NCBI GenBank assembly: GCA_020634215.1
Contig: JACKCD010000026.1
Location: forward strand, 1 to 64,000
Direction: 5' to 3'
Length of the DNA stretch: 64,000 nt
Source of the DNA: Ardenticatenaceae bacterium
Lineage (GTDB): Bacteria > Chloroflexota > Anaerolineae > Promineifilales > Promineifilaceae
In this document: one piece after another, positions 1-8,149 of the stretch
Layout: each line of letters begins with the position of its first letter
Numbering within the stretch: position 1 is the first letter of the stretch
Made by a program: the position numbers and the translations under genes
Notes under the pieces: generated by a model
The model's input: only the letters and a program-made list of their open reading frames with translations
The model's database searches: none
What the model was told of the DNA's origin: nothing

Positions 1-19
1 TTGCTTATTTTATTTTTGC

Positions 20-56
20 GGGGGGGGGGGGTGTTACTAAAACCCCACCCCCCACC
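20..56. repeat. G12 run with C-rich partner
   Basis: Twelve consecutive G residues at 20–31 are followed within about 12 bases by a C-rich stretch at 43–56, so the two can pair. It lies directly before the first gene. It may be a terminator-like or regulatory hairpin, or its length may be inflated by homopolymer sequencing error. Confidence 0.4.
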
Positions 57-67
57 ACTTGAATATT

Positions 68-1174
68 ATGAATGCGAAAACAGTCAAAGTTGGAATTATT
101 GGGCCGGGTTTTTGGACGGATGTGATGTACTTGCCTGTATTTGCCAAACATCCCCAGGCAGAGGTCACAGCGATATGTGGCCGCCACCCTGGACGAACCC
201 AAGCCTTTGCCGAAGAGCATGGTATTCCACACTTTTTTACTGACTATGAGGCGATGTTTGCCAGTGGGCTGGTGGATGCGGTGGTTGTCTCGACGGGCAA
301 TAACACGCACTACGACATGACGATGAAGGCGTTGGACGCGGGGCTGCACGTTTTGTGTGAGAAGCCTTTGGCGATGACGGTGGCGGAGGCGGAGGCCATG
401 ACGGCGAAGGCGGAGGAGACAGGCTTGAAGTGCCTTGTGCCTTTTACTTATCGCTTTATGCCTACAGCGCGGTATGTCAAAGAACTCATTGACGCTGGCT
501 ACATTGGCAAACCGTATCACCTCAATTTACGCTACTACACGGGCTATGCTCGAGATGGGCATTACATGTGGCGCTTTGACATGGCGGAGTCAGGTGGTGG
601 GCCAATTGCTGACATTGGTTCTCACTTTATCTATTTGGCGCAGTGGTATTATGGCGAGATTGAGTCAGTGATGTGCCAGTTGAGCTATCACGTTGAACGC
701 GACCCGCGACCCGATGGTTCGGATTATGAGCGCACGGATGATGGCGGGGCGATTTTGCTGCAATTTCAGAGTGGGGCGCAGGGGGTGATTACAGCATCGG
801 CCGTTTGTTATGAGGACACGCCGTTTGGTCAGACGCACCATATGGAGTTTCATGGCAGCGGAGGCACAATTTACGCCTTTGTGGATTGGGACACCGTGCA
901 GGAAGTAAAAGGGGCGCGTGTGGGTGAGGGGATGATCAAGCCGCTGCCCATTCCTGAGGAGATTTGGGGGAAGGCGCGGCGAGACACGGTGCATAACACG
1001 TACAAGGATGTGTTCCGTGAGCATGATTTTATGGCGCGGGGCTGGATTACGGCCATCGTGGAGGGCGGTGAGCCGGAGCCGACGTTTGCCGAGGCTTTGC
1101 ATGTGCAGAAGGTGATCGCGGCTTGCCAATTGAGTGCGAAGGAAGATCGTCGCGTGCGAATTGATGAGGTTTAG
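68..1174 (+). CDS. Gfo/Idh/MocA family NAD(P)-dependent oxidoreductase, IolG-like
   Basis: The N-terminal Rossmann fold starts with KVGIIGPGFW, followed by the family signature CEKPLAMTV at about residue 95. The C-terminal alpha/beta domain has GGGPIADIGSHFIYLA, carrying the Asp and His usual in substrate binding. Length (368 aa) is normal. The start is ATG 68; a TTG at 59 is the alternative. As first gene of the inositol operon it probably oxidises inositol or an isomer (IolG or IolX role). The family is broad, so the exact substrate cannot be read from sequence. Confidence 0.82.
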   Translation: MNAKTVKVGIIGPGFWTDVMYLPVFAKHPQAEVTAICGRHPGRTQAFAEEHGIPHFFTDYEAMFASGLVDAVVVSTGNNTHYDMTMKALDAGLHVLCEKPLAMTVAEAEAMTAKAEETGLKCLVPFTYRFMPTARYVKELIDAGYIGKPYHLNLRYYTGYARDGHYMWRFDMAESGGGPIADIGSHFIYLAQWYYGEIESVMCQLSYHVERDPRPDGSDYERTDDGGAILLQFQSGAQGVITASAVCYEDTPFGQTHHMEFHGSGGTIYAFVDWDTVQEVKGARVGEGMIKPLPIPEEIWGKARRDTVHNTYKDVFREHDFMARGWITAIVEGGEPEPTFAEALHVQKVIAACQLSAKEDRRVRIDEV

Positions 1175-1175
1175 A

Positions 1176-1231
1176 GCGTGGTGCGTGATGCGTAGTGCGT
1201 GATGGATTTGATTACGCACCACATACTACGA
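1176..1231. repeat. GTGCGTGGT-type hairpin repeat (type A, copy 1)
   Basis: Short units of the form GCGTGGT/GCGTAGT are followed after a small loop by the complementary ACGCACCACA and ACTACG units, so the RNA can fold back. It lies between the first two genes of the operon. Related copies are at 5458, 6001, 10024, 11570 and 54446. Confidence 0.75.
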
Positions 1232-1259
1232 GTGAAAAAGTAGGCAGAGAAGGGAAGAT

Positions 1260-2402
1260 ATGAAAGCTTATTTTGAGGAAAGCGATATTCGCTTAGACGA
1301 ATTTGAGGCGATTTGTAAGCAGTCGGCGGATTTGGCGGATTATCCTTTGGCAACGGCCGTTCAGAAAAACATCGTTATTTATGATGGCGAGAAGTTGCGG
1401 GGAATGTTGGATGAGAACGAGGCGGTGATTCGGGCAGAGTGGATTCGCTGTTTGAAAGATGGGCCGGGGGTGTTTGTGATTAAGGGGGCGTATGCGGAAA
1501 CGGCCGTTATTGATGAGATGACGGTTGTTTTCCAGCAAATTGTGGCGCAAGAGAAAGCCAGCAAAGGCGAGGGCGGTGATCATTTTGGTCAAAACGAACG
1601 CATTTGGAACGCTATCCAAAAGCCATGTGAAATCGCGCCGGAACTGTTTATCGAGTATTACGGCAATCCGTTTTTGGCCTTGGCTTCCAAAGCCTGGTTG
1701 GGGCCATATTATCAAATCACCGCCCAAATGAACAGCGTCAAACCGGGCAACAAAGCCCAATCGCCCCACCGTGATTACCATTTGGGCTTTCAGAATCGGG
1801 CGACGACGGCGCATTTTCCGGCGCATGTGCAGGTGATGTCCCAATACCTCACTTTGCAGGGAGCCATTGCTCATGGGGATATGCCCTTGGAGATGGGGCC
1901 AACGCTCTTTTTGCCCTTCTCGCAGCAATATGAAGCGGGTTATCTCACTTTCCATGATGAGGAATTTCGCGCCTATTTTGACGCGCATAAGGTGCAGTTG
2001 CCGCTGGAGAAAGGGGATATGGTCTATTTTAGCCCGGCACTGTTTCACGGCGCGGGCGAGAATTTAGGTACGACAGATCGTATTGCTAATTTGGTGCAAA
2101 TTTCATCGGCCTTTGGGCGGCCGATGGAGACGGTGAACCGCTCCAAAATCGTGGAGAAGGTGTACCCCATCCTGTTGGACAAGGTGGAGCAAGGGGTGAT
2201 TTCAACGAGGCTGGTCAATGACACTGTAGCGGCGATGGCCGATGGCTATTCTTTCCCCACCAATTTGGATTCGGATCCGCCGATTGGGGGCAATGTGCCG
2301 GTGACGGCGCAGCAGTTGGTGCATGAGGCGTTGGGGCAGAAACGGCCGTTAACCGACCTGATGCAATCATTAGCCGCCCACGCCGAGCGGCGCACAGCAT
2401 AG
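1260..2402 (+). CDS. Phytanoyl-CoA dioxygenase-like Fe(II)/2-oxoglutarate oxygenase
   Basis: This 380-residue protein shows PhyH-family features: SPHRDYH supplies the HxD iron ligands at about residue 171, and ALFHGAG near 260 is a candidate distal iron-binding His. These enzymes hydroxylate lipid or small-molecule substrates using O2 and 2-oxoglutarate. A preceding AGAAGGGA gives a reasonable ribosome binding site. It is the second gene of the inositol operon and precedes a desaturase, so two oxygen-dependent enzymes sit together. The substrate is unknown. Confidence 0.75.
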   Translation: MKAYFEESDIRLDEFEAICKQSADLADYPLATAVQKNIVIYDGEKLRGMLDENEAVIRAEWIRCLKDGPGVFVIKGAYAETAVIDEMTVVFQQIVAQEKASKGEGGDHFGQNERIWNAIQKPCEIAPELFIEYYGNPFLALASKAWLGPYYQITAQMNSVKPGNKAQSPHRDYHLGFQNRATTAHFPAHVQVMSQYLTLQGAIAHGDMPLEMGPTLFLPFSQQYEAGYLTFHDEEFRAYFDAHKVQLPLEKGDMVYFSPALFHGAGENLGTTDRIANLVQISSAFGRPMETVNRSKIVEKVYPILLDKVEQGVISTRLVNDTVAAMADGYSFPTNLDSDPPIGGNVPVTAQQLVHEALGQKRPLTDLMQSLAAHAERRTA

Positions 2403-2511
2403 GGGCCAATAAGAACAGTAAACATTGGCGTGATTGATACGAGCTAGATGGGAACGGTGCATAGCCGTTTCTATTTTCAAAACAGGAACGAGTGAAAAGG
2501 AGAAGATCAAA

Positions 2512-3675
2512 ATGGCAAAACCAGGGACAGTTTATGAACCGCTGGAAAAAGTCCGTAAGGAATTAAAAGTAAAGTGGGTGCGACCCGCCATTGACCGCGA
2601 CAAGTTGCAGGAACTTAACCGGCGCAGTGATGCCCAGGGGTGGTTTCAGGCTGGTGGGCATTTGCTCATTTGGCTGTTGACGGGAACGGCCGTTTACTAT
2701 TCATGGGCGCGGCAGAGTTGGCTACTTTTCTTGATCGCCCTCTTCCTGCATGGCACTGTTGCCAGCTTCTTTGTCGGCATTGCTCCCCATGAACTGGGGC
2801 ATGGCACCGTTTTCAAAACCAAAATTCTCAACCAAATCTTCCTTTACATTTACAGTTGCTTAGGTTGGTGGGATCATTATGACTATGCTGCCAGCCACAC
2901 CTATCATCACCGTTATACCCTTCACCCAGAAGGAGATCGGGAGAACCTGCTGCCCATTTCCCCCATGGTAGGGCCATTCTTTTTGGTGCAGTTACTCACC
3001 ATTAATATCTTCACCCAGCCAGGGCGCACCTTTGGTAAAGGCGGCTTCATTTCCACTGTCTATGTCACTGCTTTAGGTGCGTTTGGGTTATTTGGCTCCA
3101 TAAAAATTCCCGTCAATGAATGGTTACGCGCCTTACACGCCGATCAGCCTGAAATGCGTCAAGATGCCATTTGGTGGGATCGTTTTCTCTTGATATTCCA
3201 TGGCGTGGTCATCTTGGCTTCGCTTTTGACTGGCTATTGGGTCTTCATCTTTATCATCTCGCTCTCTCCCTTCATCGCTAATTGGGGTGTGTATATGCTG
3301 GGCATGACCCAACACACAGGCCTCAAAGAGAATGATAATGATTTTCGCAAAGCCACGCGCTCGGTAAAAACAAACTTCATCTGGGAGTTTTTATATTGGC
3401 GCATGAATTGGCACACAGAGCATCACATGTTTGCCGGTATTCCCTGTTATAACCTGAAAGCCCTGTACCATGAAATTGCCGACCAGATGCCAGAACCGCG
3501 CACCCTTCTAGGGGCTTGGCGAGAGATGCGGGAGACTTGGGATAAGCAACAGGAAGACCCAGATTACTATTTTGACACACCTGTCCCGCCCGTTAAGCAG
3601 GACATTAAAAAGAGCCGCCGAGCAGATGATTTGGAAAGCTCCATTGGTGATTTAGCACCAAAAGGATTGCAGTAA
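2512..3675 (+). CDS. Membrane fatty-acid desaturase family protein
   Basis: Three histidine boxes are present, HELGH, HTYHH and HTEHH, in the spacing of the membrane di-iron desaturase/hydroxylase superfamily. Hydrophobic segments (for example around WLLFLIALFLHGTVASFF) flank them. I choose ATG 2512 because AAAAGGAGAAG lies just upstream; an in-frame start at 2434 would add 26 residues without membrane character. Length is 387 aa. It is followed after 3 bases by the PanB-like gene, which suggests translational coupling. It could act on lipids, carotenoids or another hydrophobic substrate. Confidence 0.82.
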   Translation: MAKPGTVYEPLEKVRKELKVKWVRPAIDRDKLQELNRRSDAQGWFQAGGHLLIWLLTGTAVYYSWARQSWLLFLIALFLHGTVASFFVGIAPHELGHGTVFKTKILNQIFLYIYSCLGWWDHYDYAASHTYHHRYTLHPEGDRENLLPISPMVGPFFLVQLLTINIFTQPGRTFGKGGFISTVYVTALGAFGLFGSIKIPVNEWLRALHADQPEMRQDAIWWDRFLLIFHGVVILASLLTGYWVFIFIISLSPFIANWGVYMLGMTQHTGLKENDNDFRKATRSVKTNFIWEFLYWRMNWHTEHHMFAGIPCYNLKALYHEIADQMPEPRTLLGAWREMRETWDKQQEDPDYYFDTPVPPVKQDIKKSRRADDLESSIGDLAPKGLQ

Positions 3676-3678
3676 ACA

Positions 3679-4494
3679 ATGAGTATGTATCACAATCGCC
3701 CCACTGTAGCCGATATCCGCGCCATGAAGGCGCGTGGTGAAAAAATATCTATGATTTATGTGACCACTTTGGAAGAGGCTGCCGCTGCCGCTGCGGCTGG
3801 CATCCACATGCTTTCCATTGAGGGTCGTTTTATGTCGCCGGAGATGAGGGAAGCGGCAGGAGATTGTTTTATTCAGGTAGGTTTACCGTATGGCCCTTGG
3901 GGAGGGGGTAAGTTGGTAAATTCTGATGATTATCTGCGAGCTGCTTTTCAATACATGGGGATGGGGGGCGACTGCTTCTATTGTTCAGCCTCATTAGACA
4001 TCCAAAAGGTGTTGTGTGACAATGCTATCCCGATTGTGGCGCATGTGGGGCTGATCCCTTCGCAATGTACGTGGACAGGTGGGTTTAAGGCGGTGGGGAA
4101 AACGGCCGTTTCCGCCAAAGCTGTCTGGGATCACATCAAACGATTGGAAGCGATTGGTGCTTTTGGTGCAGAATTGGAAGTTGTGCCAGATCGTGTGGCT
4201 AAAGTCATTACGGAAAACACACCGATGATCATGCTGGGGATGGGGGCAGGGCCTTGGGCAGATGCTCAATATCTCTTTGCTGAGGATGTGTTGGGTTATA
4301 ACCCCGGCCATAAGCCACGCCATGCGAAAACCTACCGCGATTTCCGAGCCGAATACGACAGGTTACAACAAGAACGTATTGCTGCTTTTAAGGAGTTCAT
4401 TGCTGATGTAAACAGTGGTGATTATCCTGAACCGAAGCATGTTGTGCCTATCAAGGATGAGGAGTTTGAAGCGTTTTTGGCGCAGGTTGGGTAG
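3679..4494 (+). CDS. PanB-like (ketopantoate hydroxymethyltransferase superfamily) protein
   Basis: The 271-residue protein follows the PanB TIM-barrel pattern. It has a DIRAMKARGEKISMIYVTT start, then AHVGLIPSQ with TGGFKAVGKTA, and an acidic ELEVVP matching the PanB catalytic Glu region. PanB uses methylene-THF to make ketopantoate. Here the gene lies in an inositol operon and not beside panC or panD, and the usual GDS metal-binding motif is not obvious. It may therefore have been recruited for another C–C bond reaction, possibly in the aldol step of the pathway. That role is inference. Confidence 0.65.
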   Translation: MSMYHNRPTVADIRAMKARGEKISMIYVTTLEEAAAAAAAGIHMLSIEGRFMSPEMREAAGDCFIQVGLPYGPWGGGKLVNSDDYLRAAFQYMGMGGDCFYCSASLDIQKVLCDNAIPIVAHVGLIPSQCTWTGGFKAVGKTAVSAKAVWDHIKRLEAIGAFGAELEVVPDRVAKVITENTPMIMLGMGAGPWADAQYLFAEDVLGYNPGHKPRHAKTYRDFRAEYDRLQQERIAAFKEFIADVNSGDYPEPKHVVPIKDEEFEAFLAQVG

Positions 4495-4510
4495 CCAAAT
4501 GAATGAAAAT

Positions 4511-4537
4511 GGTTGCTGGTGGCTTGTACCAGCAACC
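4511..4537. repeat. Hairpin between panB-like gene and iolB
   Basis: GGTTGCTGGT at 4511–4520 pairs perfectly with ACCAGCAACC at 4528–4537 around a 7-base loop, followed by another CAGCAAC unit. There is no strong T-run, so it is probably a repeat or RNA-stabilising hairpin and not a terminator. Confidence 0.6.
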
Positions 4538-4572
4538 AGCAACTATTTACAAGGGAAATTGAGGAGCAACTG

Positions 4573-5457
4573 ATGCAGTATAAAGCCGAGAACATCTTGG
4601 TTTGCCCTATGGCAAGCGAGACAGACCCTGACCTGATTTTGTCTATTACCCCTGAGGAAGCAGGGTGGGATTATATTTACTTTCAAGCGCGGCGTTTAAG
4701 TGCCGGCCGTTCCTGGTCATTCCAAAGTGGTGAGCATGAGCTGGCAATTGTGATTTTGAGCGGCAAGTTTTCGGTGGCCTCTAATCGCGGTGAGTGGTTG
4801 GGGATTGAACGGGAGAGTGTGTGGACGGGGGCAGCAACGGCCGTTTATCTCCCCCGCCACACCCAATTCACCATCACCGCCGAACAAGACAGCGAATACG
4901 CCGTCACTTGGGTCGCCACCGACGAAGACCACGACCCCTGGCTCATCCCGCCCCAAGATGTTGCCGTTTCCGTGCGTGGCGGCGACAACGTAAGTCGCCA
5001 AATCAACGACCTGCTGCCGCCAGGCTCACCCGTCCATCGCCTCGTCCTCGTTGAGGTCTACACCCCCAGCGGCAACTGGAGCAGCTACCCACCCCATAAG
5101 CACGATGTCCACATCGAAGACGAAGCGGGCAATCTCATCGAAGCCGATTTGGAAGAAGTCTACTTTTACAAAATAGACAAACCCAACGGCTACGCCTACC
5201 AGCGCGTCTACACCGACGACAACTCACCCATGCAGCAGGCCGGCAACCCCATTGATGCCCTGGTCAAAGTCGAAAACAACTGTGCCGTCCTCGTCCCCGA
5301 AGGGTATCACCCCGTCGTCAGTGCCCCCGGCTACACCACCTACTACCTCAACGTCCTTGCCGGTTCCGCCCAAAGCCTCGCCAACCAAGACGACCCCAAT
5401 TTCACGTGGGTGAAACACGCTTACCAAGGTGTTGATCCCCGCTTACCGCTTTATTAG
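4573..5457 (+). CDS. 5-deoxy-glucuronate isomerase (IolB)
   Basis: IolB converts 5-deoxy-glucuronate to 2-deoxy-5-keto-gluconate in inositol catabolism. The bicupin shows PPHKHD with the following EEVYFYKID at about residues 177–205, a metal-binding His/Glu set typical of the family, and VLVPEGYHPV near 255. I place the start at ATG 4573, preceded by GAGGAG; an earlier in-frame start at 4513 lacks such a site. Length (294 aa) is slightly long for the family. Its neighbours IolC, IolD and IolE support the assignment. Confidence 0.88.
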   Translation: MQYKAENILVCPMASETDPDLILSITPEEAGWDYIYFQARRLSAGRSWSFQSGEHELAIVILSGKFSVASNRGEWLGIERESVWTGAATAVYLPRHTQFTITAEQDSEYAVTWVATDEDHDPWLIPPQDVAVSVRGGDNVSRQINDLLPPGSPVHRLVLVEVYTPSGNWSSYPPHKHDVHIEDEAGNLIEADLEEVYFYKIDKPNGYAYQRVYTDDNSPMQQAGNPIDALVKVENNCAVLVPEGYHPVVSAPGYTTYYLNVLAGSAQSLANQDDPNFTWVKHAYQGVDPRLPLY

Positions 5458-5491
5458 GCGTGGTGCGTGGTACGTGGTACGTGGTGCGTTG
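5458..5491. repeat. Type A repeat, left arm flanking the four-helix-bundle gene
   Basis: Directly after the iolB stop come four tandem units of the GCGTGGT/ACGTGGT kind. Its complementary partner is not next to it, as in the other copies, but at 6001–6030, with the four-helix-bundle gene between. Confidence 0.8.
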
Positions 5492-5523
5492 AGGAAATAG
5501 GTGTTCTGTGGAGATAATTGGGA

Positions 5524-6045
5524 ATGAAATATCAAGATTGGCTGGCTGAGGTACCACCGACGATAACAAATGATGCTTTATGGCAAACTGAGGTCTATCG
5601 TCTTGCTTTCTTCTTAAGTGAGTTAGCTTGGCATGATGTCTCCAAGTTATACCGCGATCATCGCACCCTTTCCCTGTCCGATCAACTCTATCGGTCAACA
5701 GGCAGTATCAGTGCCAATATCAGCGAAGGGTATAGCCGTGCTTCAGGTAAAGATCAGGCACGATTCTACGAATATGCTTTAGGTTCTGCTCGTGAAGCAC
5801 GGGACTGGTATTTCAAAGGACGGCATATTCTAAGCACAGAAGTAACTACCCATCGCCTTAACTTACTTGCCCAAATCATCCGTTCATTACTAAAAATGAT
5901 ACCCAAATACAGAGGCAGTTACCTCAAAGAAGAAGGCATAGATTACGAAATTGTCCCCCCTCTTTCTCACCTTCTAACAGAAGTACCCATGCCCATACTT
6001 GACGCACCACGCACCACGCACCACGCACCAGGAGACAACTCATGA
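5524..6045 (+). CDS. Four-helix-bundle protein (S23/IVP, bAvd-like)
   Basis: The segment SISANISEGYSRASGKDQ followed by RFYEYALGSAREARDW is the signature of the small four-helix-bundle family. This family is found in 23S rRNA intervening sequences and is related to the Avd accessory protein of diversity-generating retroelements. Members bind nucleic acid; their cellular role is poorly known. At 173 aa it is longer than the usual 115–125, and its last residues (APRTTHHAPGDNS) are encoded by the right repeat arm. It overlaps iolC by ATGA. It has no evident role in inositol metabolism and is flanked by inverted type A arms, so it looks inserted. Confidence 0.85.
   Translation: MKYQDWLAEVPPTITNDALWQTEVYRLAFFLSELAWHDVSKLYRDHRTLSLSDQLYRSTGSISANISEGYSRASGKDQARFYEYALGSAREARDWYFKGRHILSTEVTTHRLNLLAQIIRSLLKMIPKYRGSYLKEEGIDYEIVPPLSHLLTEVPMPILDAPRTTHHAPGDNS
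6001..6030. repeat. Type A repeat, right arm flanking the four-helix-bundle gene
   Basis: Tandem ACGCACC/ACGCACCACG units, the reverse complement of the arm at 5458–5491. The arm is translated as the C-terminus of the four-helix-bundle protein and ends next to the ribosome binding site (AGGAG) of iolC. Confidence 0.8.
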
Positions 6046-7061
6046 CCACCCATAACCGCCTCTACGACACCCTCCACATGGGACGCTCCTCAATAGATTT
6101 GTATTCCAACGACATTGGCGCAGCGTTTGTAGACATTCAAAGCTTTGCCGCTTATGTCGGTGGTTCGCCGACGAATATCAGCGTGGGGGCGCGACGTTTG
6201 GGGTTGAATACAGTTTTGCTAACGGGGCTGGGCAATGACCCTGTTGGCGACTTCATTCTCAATTTCCTGCAAAAAGAAGGGGTTGAGATGGCCTTCAGCC
6301 CGCGCAAGCCTGGGTATCGTACCAGCGCGGTAGTGTTGGGCATCGAGCCACCCGATAAATTCCCCCTGGTTTATTACCGCGACCACTGTGCCGATGTGGA
6401 ACTGACCATTGACGATGTGCTGGCTGCCCCCTTGGCTCAATCCCGTATCTTCCAATTTGCGGGAACTAATTTGAGCCGGGAGCCAGTCCGTAGCGCCACC
6501 CTGTTTGCCGCTGAAATGGCGCACCAAGTCGGCACTGAGGTGGTGCTGGACATAGATTTCCGTCCCGATCAATGGCATGATCCCCGTGCTTTTGGTGTTG
6601 CCATCCGCTCCGTGCTGCCCCATGTAGACATAGTTATCGGCACCGATGACGAGATTAACGCGGCCATGCTCCACGACCCCCGGCAATTGCATTTAAGCCA
6701 CAGCCAAATGTCTGATGCCAGGGTTGGTGGAAACACAGCAGACAACATCGAAAAAATGCTGCAAATGGGGGTGCGCGTGTTGGTGCAGAAGCGTGGTGAA
6801 CACGGCTCGCGGGTACATTTGGGGGTGGGGGAGAAGATTGACGCGCCTGGCTTTCCGGTGGATGTTTTTAATATTTTGGGCGCGGGCGATGCCTTTGCCT
6901 CCGGCTTTTTGTATGGCTATGTACAAGGGTGGGATTGGTATAAGGCGGCGCGGATGGGCAATGCGTGTGGGGCGATGGTGGTAACGCGGCATGGCTGTTC
7001 CATTAGTATGCCGCATTTGGCCGAAGTTTTGCAGTTTATTGAAGAGAAGGATGGTTTTTAG
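6042..7061 (+). CDS. 5-dehydro-2-deoxygluconokinase (IolC), PfkB family
   Basis: IolC phosphorylates 2-deoxy-5-keto-D-gluconate. The PfkB fold is shown by AAYVGGSPTNISVGARRLGL near the N-terminus and by the anion-hole and catalytic motif NILGAGDAFASGFLYGY at about residue 275, with the Asp as base. Length (339 aa) is normal. The start overlaps the stop of the four-helix-bundle gene (ATGA), and AGGAGA stands just upstream. The stop is adjacent to the transaldolase-like start, so the genes are tightly coupled. Confidence 0.9.
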   Translation: MTTHNRLYDTLHMGRSSIDLYSNDIGAAFVDIQSFAAYVGGSPTNISVGARRLGLNTVLLTGLGNDPVGDFILNFLQKEGVEMAFSPRKPGYRTSAVVLGIEPPDKFPLVYYRDHCADVELTIDDVLAAPLAQSRIFQFAGTNLSREPVRSATLFAAEMAHQVGTEVVLDIDFRPDQWHDPRAFGVAIRSVLPHVDIVIGTDDEINAAMLHDPRQLHLSHSQMSDARVGGNTADNIEKMLQMGVRVLVQKRGEHGSRVHLGVGEKIDAPGFPVDVFNILGAGDAFASGFLYGYVQGWDWYKAARMGNACGAMVVTRHGCSISMPHLAEVLQFIEEKDGF

Positions 7062-7475
7062 ATGACGACTTACAACGGGTCATTGCATGAAATGGCGATG
7101 ACCACACCGACCATGTATTGGAATGATTCCTGCGCGGTGTCGGAATTGAGCTATGCCATTGAGCGAGGGGCATCGGGGGCGACAAGCAACCCCATTATTG
7201 TGCTAAATGCGTTGAAGAAGGAAATGCACCTGTGGCAAGCCCGCATTTACGAGATTATTGCCGACAACCCCACCTGGTCAGAAGCAGAGGTGGGAGCACA
7301 GGTTTATCGGGAAGTGGCGTTGCATGGAGCCAAGCTGCTGCTGCCGGTGCATGAGGCGACAGCGGGCAAGTGGGGGCGGCTATCCATTCAGACGGATCCC
7401 AGACTTTACCGCAATACCGAGGCGATTTTGGCGCAGGCAGAGTATTACGGCAATTTAGCCCCAACATGCAGGTGA
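7062..7475 (+). pseudogene. Transaldolase-like protein, N-terminal part (frameshifted)
   Basis: The first 130 residues match the start of the transaldolase/fructose-6-phosphate aldolase family: an initial strand with WNDSCAVSEL, then ERGASGATSNPIIV (the family TSNP motif) and an acidic helix. The frame is lost near 7455, where NLAPTCR replaces the expected continuation. The conserved piece NMQVKMPATSAGIGM, with the Schiff-base Lys, continues in another frame at 7466–7606, and further shifts follow. In this operon the gene stands where an IolJ-type aldolase would be expected. Decay or local sequencing error are both possible. Confidence 0.7.
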
Positions 7476-7610
7476 AAATGCCCGCCACCAGTGCCGGGAT
7501 TGGCATGGTGGAAGAGGCAACCTATCGGGGCGTCAATTTGAATGTCACGGTGAGCTTTACCGTGCCGCAGGTGTTGGCGGCGGAGCAGCCATTGAGCGTG
7601 GGCTAGCGGC

Positions 7611-8132
7611 GTGAGGCTGAGGGTTGGATACGAGCAAAATGTCGCTACCGTGACGATGATGGTTGGCCGTACCGATGATTGGATGAAGGTGACGGTCAAG
7701 AAAGAGGGCATTGCCATTGATCCTGAATGTCTGGAATGGGCAGGAGTGGCCTGTTTTAAGCGAGCCTATGGCATTTATCAGGAGCGTGGCTATCAGGCCA
7801 AGCTGCTGGCGGCAGCCTACCGCAATTTTTACCATTGGACGGAGTTTGTGGGGGGAGATGTGCTGATGACGATCCCTTGGGAGTGGCAAGTGAAGTTTAA
7901 TGAGTCGGATGTGAAGCCGGTGCCACGCATGGACGTGCCAGTGGCAGCGGAGATTGTGGCGGCGTTGAGCAGGCTTCCAGAATTCCACAAGGCCTATGAG
8001 CCGGATGGGATGAGCGTGGCTGAATTTGACACGTTTGGCGGCACCGTGCGGACGCTGCGCTCGTTTATTGAGGGGTCACATACCTTTGAAGGGGTGATCC
8101 GGGACATGATGCTGCCGAATCCGGATTTGTAG
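7611..8132 (+). pseudogene. Transaldolase-like protein, C-terminal part (frameshifted)
   Basis: From about 7645 the frame of the N-terminal part is restored and reads VTMMVGRTDDWMKV, a typical transaldolase strand, then YRNFYHWTEFVGGDVLMTIP and a normal C-terminus. The region 7575–7645 still contains recognisable family sequence (AIERGLAA, then GLDTSKMS), but spread over three frames with internal stops. I infer at least four single-base losses there, some in short homopolymers. The net frame is unchanged across the damaged part. If the indels are errors, 7062–8132 is one gene of about 355 codons. Confidence 0.7.
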
Positions 8133-8149
8133 AGATTGGAGATTAGGGA
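8131..8149 (+). repeat. GAGATTGGAGATTAG unit (type B repeat)
   Basis: The spacer between the transaldolase-like gene and iolD is almost entirely AGAGATTGGAGATTAGGGA, units also found inside carB (21944–22015) and the AtuA-like gene (25391–25433). The last bases also serve as a weak ribosome binding site. Confidence 0.55.

Noticed and set aside
1..243. Open frame over the window start
   Set aside because: It overlaps the start of the dehydrogenase in another frame and reads mainly a G-run and its shadow; no family features.
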